Positions 12,804 to 18,094 of a DNA stretch of 18,094 bases are shown here, piece after piece. Below the pieces are notes generated by a model that was given only the letters and a program-made list of their open reading frames with translations, ran no database searches and had not been told where the DNA came from. Source of the stretch: an uncultured Lachnospiraceae bacterium (GTDB taxonomy: Bacteria > Bacillota > Clostridia > Lachnospirales > Lachnospiraceae); assembly GCA_900554205.1 (NCBI GenBank), contig USGM01000066.1, positions 1 to 18,094 on the forward strand, read 5' to 3'. Within the stretch, counting starts at the first letter, position 1; the number at the start of each line of letters is the position of its first letter. Both the position numbers and the translations under genes were made by a program.

Positions 12804-14093
12804 TTGGGAAGAAAGATCGTGAAGCAGGCGGGGATTATTCTGTTCTGGCTGGCAGTGTGGTTCCTGCTTGCATTGGCAGTAAACAATAAGATATTGATGG
12901 TAACGCCGCTGCAGACGTTGAAGGAACTGCTGACCTTGCTGACGGATGGGCGGTTTTACCGTGTGGTGGCGGGATCGCTGCTGCGGATCGCGGCTGGCTT
13001 TGTAACGGGCTTTGCTGCGGCGGTGCTGCTTGCGGCGCTGAGCAAGCGTTTCCGGATCGTGGAGGAACTGCTTGCACCGCTCATGTGCCTGATGAAAGCG
13101 ATACCGGTGGCATCCTTTGTCGTGCTGTTGCTGATCTGGTGGGGCTCGTCTTTTTTGGCTGTTGCAGTCTGCTTTCTCGTTGTTCTGCCGAATATCTACA
13201 TCAGTACGCTTGAGGGACTGAAGAACGTTGACCGTAACATGACGGAGATGGCATGGGTTTTTCGCCTGTCCGGGCGGGATCGTTTCTTCTATATTTATTG
13301 CCCGGCCTTGAAGCCTTTTCTCAGCAGCAGTATGAGTATTGCTCTGGGCATGAGCTGGAAATCCGGGGTGGCGGCGGAGATCATCGGAACACCCGCTTTC
13401 TCGATCGGAGAACAGATTTATCTGTCGAAGCTCTATCTGAATACGGCGGCGGTTTTTGCATGGACGGCAGTGGTAATTTTGCTGAGCTTCCTGTTTGAAA
13501 AGGGCGTGCTGTGGCTGACGGAGAGCTTCTTTTCGTGGCAGCCTCCGTGCCGTGGCCCGGTGCGGCGCGAGGAGGGAGGAGAGGCCACGCTTGAGGGAGT
13601 GTCGAAGCGGTATGGTGACCGGCAGGTATTGAAGCGGTTCAATGCTACTTACCGTCCGGGACAGACCTATTACCTGACTTCGCCCTCCGGCAGCGGGAAG
13701 ACGACCCTGCTGCGGCTGATCGCCGGACTGGTGAAACCGGATGCCGGGGAGATCAGAAGAACGGGAGAGTGCAGTATGCTGTTTCAGGAGGACAGACTCT
13801 GCGAGACATGCAGCGCGGTAAAGAATGTGGAGCTTGTGACGGGAGATGCCGCTGCGGCGCGGAAGGCGCTGCGACAGGTGCTCGGAGAGGAGGAGCTCGA
13901 CAGACCGTGCGCGGAGCTGAGCGGCGGCATGAAGCGCAGGGTCGCGCTGGTGCGTGCCATGGAGGCGCAGGCGGGGATTGTGCTGCTGGATGAACCCTAT
14001 ACAGGCATGGATGCCGCAACCAGAGAGAGGGCAGAAGCCTACATCCGTCTCCGGCAGCAGGAAAGAGTCATTGTTATTGCAACACATATTTGA
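12804..14093 (+). CDS. Fused ABC importer permease and ATPase (SsuC-SsuB-like in one chain)
   Basis: 429 residues from TTG 12804. Residues 1-245 are a binding-protein-dependent permease with about six hydrophobic segments. The EAA-type cytoplasmic loop reads as EGLKNVDRNMTEMAWVF followed by GRDRFFYIYCPALKP, near residues 135-170. Residues about 255-429 are an ATPase: Walker A SPSGSGKTT (293-301; the first Gly of GxxGxGKT is Ser), Q-loop LFQEDRL, signature LSGGM (372-376), Walker B IVLLDEP (392-398), D-loop GMD, and H-loop His428. The protein stops at residue 429, one residue after His428, while stand-alone SsuB/TauB proteins continue 20 or more residues. The order permease-then-ATPase in one polypeptide is uncommon for this family. 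Paired with the lipoprotein upstream; a homodimer would supply two permease and two ATPase domains. Substrate unknown. Confidence 0.9.
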   Translation: MGRKIVKQAGIILFWLAVWFLLALAVNNKILMVTPLQTLKELLTLLTDGRFYRVVAGSLLRIAAGFVTGFAAAVLLAALSKRFRIVEELLAPLMCLMKAIPVASFVVLLLIWWGSSFLAVAVCFLVVLPNIYISTLEGLKNVDRNMTEMAWVFRLSGRDRFFYIYCPALKPFLSSSMSIALGMSWKSGVAAEIIGTPAFSIGEQIYLSKLYLNTAAVFAWTAVVILLSFLFEKGVLWLTESFFSWQPPCRGPVRREEGGEATLEGVSKRYGDRQVLKRFNATYRPGQTYYLTSPSGSGKTTLLRLIAGLVKPDAGEIRRTGECSMLFQEDRLCETCSAVKNVELVTGDAAAARKALRQVLGEEELDRPCAELSGGMKRRVALVRAMEAQAGIVLLDEPYTGMDAATRERAEAYIRLRQQERVIVIATHI

Positions 14094-14119
14094 CAAAACA
14101 AAGGTTTTCGTGCTATAAT
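14090..14119 (+). promoter_or_regulatory. Near-perfect sigma-A promoter of tig, overlapping the upstream stop codon
   Basis: TTGACA (14090-14095), an 18-base spacer, and TATAAT (14114-14119) with extended TG-C. The TGA stop of the permease-ATPase gene (14091-14093) is part of the -35 box. The leader to the tig start is about 100 bases and shows no strong fold by eye. Confidence 0.9.
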
Positions 14120-14226
14120 CTTAAAATGACTGTGGCTGTGTGTGAAATGCGGTCTTTGGGTGCAGACTTGCGGCGATGGAGAAGCGAAGGAACGAAGCAC
14201 AGCAACTTGAAGGAGGAAATGTAACA

Positions 14227-15597
14227 ATGAGTTTACAGGTAGAAAAATTAGAGAACAATATGGCGAAGCTGACCATTGAGGTTCCTGCTGAGGAGCTGGA
14301 AAAGGCTATCGAAGGCGCTTACCAGAAGAACAAGAATAAGATCAACATCCCCGGCTTCCGCAAGGGCAAGGCTCCCAGAAAGATGATCGAGCAGATGTAC
14401 GGCAAGGAAGTATTCTACGAGGATGCCGTAAACGATCTGATCCCGGACGCTTATGAGAAGGCGCTGGAGGAGTGCACAGAGGACATCGTATCCTCTCCCA
14501 AGGTTGAGGTTACACAGGTCGAGGCAGGAAAGCCTTTCATTTTCACGGCTGAGGTTGCGCTGAAGCCGGAGGTTACTCTTGGAAAGTATAAGGGTGTCAA
14601 GGTGGAAGCGGCTGACATCACCGTTACGGATGATGAGATTACCGCAGAGATCGACAGAGAGAGAGAGAAGAACTCCAGAACCGTTGATATTACAGACAGA
14701 GCAGTACAGTCCGGAGATATTGCGACAATCGATTTCGAGGGCTTTGTGGACGGAGTTGCCTTTGAGGGCGGCAAGGGAACAGACTATCCTCTGACAATCG
14801 GTTCCGGCGCATTCATTCCCGGCTTTGAGGACGCGCTGATCGGCGCCGAGACAGGCAAGGAGACAGAAGTAAACGTTACCTTCCCTGAGGATTATCAGGC
14901 GGCAGATCTTGCAGGAAAGGCTGCTGTGTTCAAGTGCACAGTAAAGAAGCTTCAGGAGAAGCAGCTCCCTGATCTGGACGAGGATTTCGTCGGCGAGGTT
15001 TCCGAGGAGAGCGATACGGTTGACGAGTATAAGGAAGAGATCAGAAAGAAGCTCGCCGGCAGAAAGGAAACTGAGGCAAAGAACAAGAAGGAAGACGCAG
15101 TTATCGATGCAATCATCGAGGACGCGAAGATGGATATTCCCGATGCGATGGTTGAGACCCAGCAGAGACAGATGCTACAGGACTATGCACAGAGAATGCA
15201 GTCCCAGGGCATCAGCATGGAGCAGTACATGCAGTTTACCGGCATGACCTCTCAGGCACTGATGGAGCAGTTAAAGCCCCAGGCATTGAAGAGAATCCAG
15301 TCCAGACTGGTTCTCGAGGCAGTTGCTGCTGCTGAGAAGATGGTTGCTTCCGAGGAAGAGTTTGAAGAGGAAGTTAAGACCATGGCTGAGGTTTACCAGA
15401 TGGAGGCTGACAAGGTTAAGGAGCTTCTCGGAGAGAACGGCAGAAAGCAGGTTATGGATGACCTCTGCATCAAGAAGGCGGTTGAGTTTGTTGTAGAGAA
15501 CGCAAAGGAAGACAAGCCTAAGAAGACTGCTGCAAAGAAGACCACCAAGAAGGCAAAGGATGAGGCTCCTGCTGAAGAGAACGGCGAGGAAGCATAA
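14227..15597 (+). CDS. tig: Trigger factor (ribosome-associated chaperone and prolyl isomerase)
   Basis: Binds the ribosome near the exit tunnel and shields nascent chains. 456 residues, typical. The ribosome-binding signature GFRKGKAP is at residues 43-50. An FKBP-type PPIase domain lies at about 160-245 (GDIATIDFEGFVDG through IPGFEDALIGAETG). The helical C-terminal chaperone arms follow. The last 30 or so residues are a Lys/Ala/Glu-rich tail (KPKKTAAKKTTKKAKDEAPA), an extension that is common in Clostridia and probably disordered. ATG 14227 is chosen because AGGAGG (14211-14216) sits 10 bases upstream and MSLQVEKLEN is the typical beginning; an in-frame ATG at 14176 would place the ribosome site inside the gene. 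Transcribed from the consensus promoter at 14090 and closed by a terminator, so separate from clpP. Confidence 0.97.
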   Translation: MSLQVEKLENNMAKLTIEVPAEELEKAIEGAYQKNKNKINIPGFRKGKAPRKMIEQMYGKEVFYEDAVNDLIPDAYEKALEECTEDIVSSPKVEVTQVEAGKPFIFTAEVALKPEVTLGKYKGVKVEAADITVTDDEITAEIDREREKNSRTVDITDRAVQSGDIATIDFEGFVDGVAFEGGKGTDYPLTIGSGAFIPGFEDALIGAETGKETEVNVTFPEDYQAADLAGKAAVFKCTVKKLQEKQLPDLDEDFVGEVSEESDTVDEYKEEIRKKLAGRKETEAKNKKEDAVIDAIIEDAKMDIPDAMVETQQRQMLQDYAQRMQSQGISMEQYMQFTGMTSQALMEQLKPQALKRIQSRLVLEAVAAAEKMVASEEEFEEEVKTMAEVYQMEADKVKELLGENGRKQVMDDLCIKKAVEFVVENAKEDKPKKTAAKKTTKKAKDEAPAEENGEEA

Positions 15598-15618
15598 AAT
15601 ACTTCAGGATAATATGAG

Positions 15619-15655
15619 CGGCTGCACTCCGGGACAAAGGAGCGCAGCCGTTTTT
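15619..15655 (+). terminator. Intrinsic terminator after tig
   Basis: CGGCTGC-A-CTCC (15619-15630) pairs with GGAG-C-GCAGCCG (15639-15650): 11 pairs with one A-C mismatch and an 8-base loop, followed directly by TTTTT. This is the cleanest terminator in the window. Confidence 0.92.
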
Positions 15656-15680
15656 GGTAACAGAGTTTAAATTTTTATTA

Positions 15681-15725
15681 ATTCGTACCGAATGCATTGA
15701 AAAACGTGTGCCGGTAGGATAATAT
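15681..15725 (+). promoter_or_regulatory. Putative clpP-clpX promoter with a nearby inverted repeat
   Basis: TTGAAA (15697-15702), a 17-base spacer and TAATAT (15720-15725). Just upstream, ATTCG-TAC-CGAAT (15681-15693) is a small inverted repeat. No CtsR heptad repeat or CIRCE element is seen, so classical class I/III heat-shock control is not supported by sequence. The leader is about 40 bases. Confidence 0.65.
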
Positions 15726-15774
15726 AAGAAAGGTATATTTTTACAGAATAAAGGACAGAACGGAGGATTCTGAT

Positions 15775-16365
15775 ATGAGTTTAGTGCCTTACGTCATTGA
15801 ACAGACAAGCAAAGGTGAAAGATCTTACGATATTTATTCCAGACTTTTGAAGGACAGAATTATTTTCCTGGGAGAAGAGGTGACGGATACATCTGCAAGC
15901 ATTGTGGTTGCACAGCTGCTCTTCCTTGAGGCAGAGGACCCGGAGAAGGACATCCATCTCTACATTAACAGTCCGGGAGGTTCTGTGACGGCAGGTCTTG
16001 CAATTTACGATACCATGCAGTATATTAAATGCGATGTGTCCACCGTATGTATCGGAATGGCTGCCAGCATGGGCGCTTTCCTGCTGAACGGCGGCGCAAA
16101 GGGAAAGAGATATGCTCTGCCCAATGCGGAAATCATGATCCATCAGCCCCTCGGCGGAACACAGGGACAGGCTACGGAAATTGAGATTGCGGCAAGACAT
16201 ATTCTGAAGACCAAGGAAAAACTGAATCGTATGATCGCCGAAAATTCCGGCAAGGATTACGAGACAGTATGCGCTGACACGGAGCGTGACAACTGGATGA
16301 GCGCTGACGAGGCAATGGCATACGGCCTGATCGACAAGGTTATCAGCTCTCACGACACAAAATAA
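15775..16365 (+). CDS. clpP: ATP-dependent Clp protease proteolytic subunit
   Basis: Serine protease that forms two stacked heptameric rings and degrades proteins unfolded by ClpX or ClpC. 196 residues, usual length. The catalytic triad is complete: Ser98 in GMAASMG, His123 in MIHQPLGG and Asp172 in ERDNWM. YINSPGGSV (63-71) is the oxyanion/substrate strand, and the N-terminal SLVPYVIEQT is the usual processed, axial-loop region. ATG 15775 follows CGGAGGA. Only 17 bases separate it from clpX, whose product is its unfoldase partner, so both are made from one transcript. Confidence 0.98.
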   Translation: MSLVPYVIEQTSKGERSYDIYSRLLKDRIIFLGEEVTDTSASIVVAQLLFLEAEDPEKDIHLYINSPGGSVTAGLAIYDTMQYIKCDVSTVCIGMAASMGAFLLNGGAKGKRYALPNAEIMIHQPLGGTQGQATEIEIAARHILKTKEKLNRMIAENSGKDYETVCADTERDNWMSADEAMAYGLIDKVISSHDTK

Positions 16366-16382
16366 TTTTTAGGAGTTAAAGA

Positions 16383-17657
16383 ATGGCATCGAAAATGAAC
16401 GGCAACGAAATAAGATGTTCCTTCTGCAATAAGACCCAGAGTCAGGTTCGTAAGCTGATCGCGGGTCCCGCCGGAGTGTATATCTGTGATGAATGTATTG
16501 ATATTTGTGCGGACATTCTGGAGGAGGAACTCGAGGATGACGCAGTTCAGGAGACTACCCAGGCGGAGATCAATCTGTTAAAGCCGATGCAGATCAAGAG
16601 CTTTCTGGATGAGTATGTCGTTGGACAGGACGAGGCAAAGAAGGTATTGTCGGTAGCAGTTTATAACCACTATAAGCGCGTTACGGCGCCGAAGGATCTC
16701 GATGAGGTGGAGCTGCAGAAGAGCAATATCATTATGGTCGGACCGACAGGCTCCGGCAAGACCTATCTGGCGCAGACGCTGGCGAAGATCATCAACGTGC
16801 CTTTTGCAATCGCGGATGCGACGACACTGACAGAGGCAGGCTATGTAGGCGAGGATGTGGAAAATATTCTGCTGAAGCTGATTCAGGCGGCGGACTATGA
16901 TGTCGAGCGTGCCCAGTATGGCATCATCTATATTGACGAGATCGATAAGATTACGAAAAAGGGTGAAAATGTCTCAATTACAAGAGATGTCTCCGGCGAG
17001 GGCGTACAGCAGGCGCTGTTGAAGATCGTCGAGGGAACCATTGCGAGCGTTCCGCCTCAGGGTGGAAGAAAGCATCCCCATCAGGAGTTGATTAACATTG
17101 ACACGTCAAACATCCTGTTCATCTGTGGCGGAGCGTTTGACGGACTGGAGAAGATCGTGGAGGCGCGTCTTGACCGCAAGGCGATCGGCTTTAACACGGA
17201 GGTCTCCCAGAAGACCAACAAGGAGATCAGCGATCTGCTGCAGGAGGTGACACCGCAGGATCTTGTCAAGTTTGGACTGATTCCTGAGTTTGTGGGACGT
17301 GTGCCGATCAGCGTTACCCTGCGCGGACTGGACAGAGAAGCGCTGATCCGTATCCTGAAGGAGCCGAAGAATGCACTGATCAAGCAGTATAAGAAGCTGT
17401 TTGACATGGACAATGTGGAACTGACCTTTGAGGATGACGCGGTGGAGGCGATTGCCGACAAGGCATTCGAGAGAAAGACGGGTGCGAGAGGTCTGCGCTC
17501 CATCATGGAGAGCGTACTGATGGACATCATGTACCGGATTCCTTCGGATGAGTCAATCGAGGAATGTATCATCACGAAGGCTGTCGTGGACGAGGAATGT
17601 GAGCCGGTGGTCATTCATAAGGGCGAGGGCAGGAAAAAGCTGGATACTGCAATTTAG
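16383..17657 (+). CDS. clpX: Clp protease ATP-binding unfoldase ClpX
   Basis: AAA+ hexamer that recognises tagged proteins, unfolds them and threads them into ClpP. 424 residues, normal. The N-terminal zinc-binding domain has Cys12, Cys15, Cys35 and Cys38 in the C4 pattern. Walker A is GPTGSGKT (120-127). Walker B is IIYIDEIDK with Asp185-Glu186. The ClpP-docking loop carries IGF (in KAIGFNTE), and the sensor-2 region has GARGLRSIMESV. ATG 16383 follows TAGGAG. In several Firmicutes lon sits between clpX and ysxC; here ysxC follows directly. Confidence 0.98.
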   Translation: MASKMNGNEIRCSFCNKTQSQVRKLIAGPAGVYICDECIDICADILEEELEDDAVQETTQAEINLLKPMQIKSFLDEYVVGQDEAKKVLSVAVYNHYKRVTAPKDLDEVELQKSNIIMVGPTGSGKTYLAQTLAKIINVPFAIADATTLTEAGYVGEDVENILLKLIQAADYDVERAQYGIIYIDEIDKITKKGENVSITRDVSGEGVQQALLKIVEGTIASVPPQGGRKHPHQELINIDTSNILFICGGAFDGLEKIVEARLDRKAIGFNTEVSQKTNKEISDLLQEVTPQDLVKFGLIPEFVGRVPISVTLRGLDREALIRILKEPKNALIKQYKKLFDMDNVELTFEDDAVEAIADKAFERKTGARGLRSIMESVLMDIMYRIPSDESIEECIITKAVVDEECEPVVIHKGEGRKKLDTAI

Positions 17658-17676
17658 TTCAGGGGAAACCTGTGTT

Positions 17677-17707
17677 AATAGAGCGTCGTTTTATGCGGCG
17701 CTCTATT
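17677..17707 (+). other. Intercistronic hairpin between clpX and ysxC
   Basis: AATAGAGCGTCG (17677-17688) pairs with CGGCGCTCTATT (17696-17707): 12 pairs with one G-U and a 7-base loop. Only one T follows the stem before GACAG, so termination would be weak. It may partially attenuate ysxC or stabilise the clpPX message. Confidence 0.65.
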
Positions 17708-17725
17708 TGACAGAAAGGGAAAAGT

Positions 17726-18094
17726 ATGATCATTAAGAATGTGAGTCTGGAGACGGTGTGCGGCATTACGAGCAAGCTGCCGGATAATTCGCTGCCGGAG
17801 GTGGCTTTTGCCGGGAAGAGCAATGTCGGAAAATCTTCGCTGATCAATGCGCTGATGAACCGTAAGTCGCTTGCGAGAACCAGTGCCCAGCCGGGAAAGA
17901 CGCAGACGATCAACTACTATAATGTCAATGATGCAATCTATTTCGTCGATCTGCCGGGCTATGGCTTTGCAAAGGTGAGTGAGTCGGTCAAGGTTCAGTG
18001 GGGAAAGATGATCGAGAGGTACCTGCACAAGTCACGGCAGTTGAAGGCGGTGTTCCTTCTTGTGGACATCCGCCATGCGCCGTCGGAGAATGAC
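17726..18094 (+). CDS. ysxC: Ribosome biogenesis GTPase YsxC/EngB, 3' end beyond the window
   Basis: The window holds 123 codons from ATG 17726, out of about 195-200 expected; AAAGGGA lies a few bases upstream. The TrmE-Era-EngA-EngB-Septin GTPase core is clear: G1 AGKSNVGKSS (the family usually has GRSNVGKSS, so Arg is Lys here), G2 Thr in GKTQTINYY and G3 DLPGYGFA. G4 (TKxD) lies beyond the edge. In Bacillus the protein helps late assembly of the 50S subunit and is essential. Position directly after clpX fits the conserved clpX-(lon)-ysxC order. No in-frame stop is present up to the last base. Confidence 0.95.
   Translation, partial: MIIKNVSLETVCGITSKLPDNSLPEVAFAGKSNVGKSSLINALMNRKSLARTSAQPGKTQTINYYNVNDAIYFVDLPGYGFAKVSESVKVQWGKMIERYLHKSRQLKAVFLLVDIRHAPSEND

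Noticed and set aside
12702..14096. 464-codon minus-strand open frame opposite the permease-ATPase
   Set aside because: High-GC shadow; the + frame has all ABC motifs, and the minus product is His/Gln/Arg-rich as expected for an antisense frame.
14176..14226. Upstream ATG for tig
   Set aside because: It would put the AGGAGG site inside the coding region; homologues start at MSLQVEKLEN-like sequence.
15656..15774. CIRCE or CtsR operator before clpP
   Set aside because: No TTAGCACTC-N9-GAGTGCTAA and no GGTCAAA heptad pair found; only a five-base-arm inverted repeat.
17707..17730. TTGACA at 17707 as a ysxC promoter
   Set aside because: The -10 region would fall within the ysxC start codons and shows no TATAAT-like sequence.
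1..18094. CRISPR array, insertion sequence, tRNA or attachment site
   Set aside because: No regularly spaced repeats, transposase motifs or tRNA-like cloverleaf seen on either strand by eye.

Overview
This 18.1 kb window looks like chromosome from a spore-forming member of the Clostridia, most likely Lachnospiraceae-like. The grounds are Firmicute gene orders (pyrH-frr-uppS-cdsA-dxr-rseP and tig-clpP-clpX-ysxC), an alpha/beta-type small acid-soluble spore protein with a sigma-G-like promoter, strong AGGAGG ribosome sites, and sigma-A promoters with extended -10 boxes (TGCTATAAT). The genus assignment is inference. Every supported gene is on the + strand; large minus-strand ORFs are shadows.

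Layout. (1) 2-1684: 3' part of an ABC exporter half-transporter, closed by a hairpin terminator. (2) 1755-2870: a promoter and a membrane-anchored polysaccharide deacetylase, followed after 42 bases by a bactofilin (2913-3815). (3) 3829-9096: pyrH, frr, uppS, cdsA, dxr and rseP. These link UMP supply, ribosome recycling, undecaprenyl and phospholipid synthesis, the MEP isoprenoid pathway and intramembrane proteolysis. (4) 9126-10501: instead of the frequent ispG/polC continuation there is a small degenerate PP2C-like protein coupled to a soluble Ser/Thr kinase. (5) 10516-11285: a transaldolase-family gene with its own promoter and a foldable leader. (6) 11316-11720: a spore protein gene whose leader contains a duplicated hairpin. 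(7) 11745-14093: a lipoprotein solute-binding protein and a fused permease-ATPase of the NitT/TauT/SsuABC type. (8) 14090-18094: tig on a near-perfect promoter, a terminator, then clpP-clpX-ysxC on a second promoter; ysxC runs off the window.

Most genes are housekeeping. Regions 2-3 join wall modification, cytoskeletal scaffolding and lipid-carrier production in one collinear stretch. Region 8 is the standard folding/proteolysis block. The less ordinary parts are the phosphatase-like/kinase pair, the ABC permease-ATPase fusion that ends one residue after its H-loop histidine, the twin-hairpin spore-gene leader, and an abrupt change of arginine codon use inside the first gene. No CRISPR array, tRNA, rRNA, insertion sequence or recognisable riboswitch is seen. 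The longest gene-free stretch is about 180 bases.
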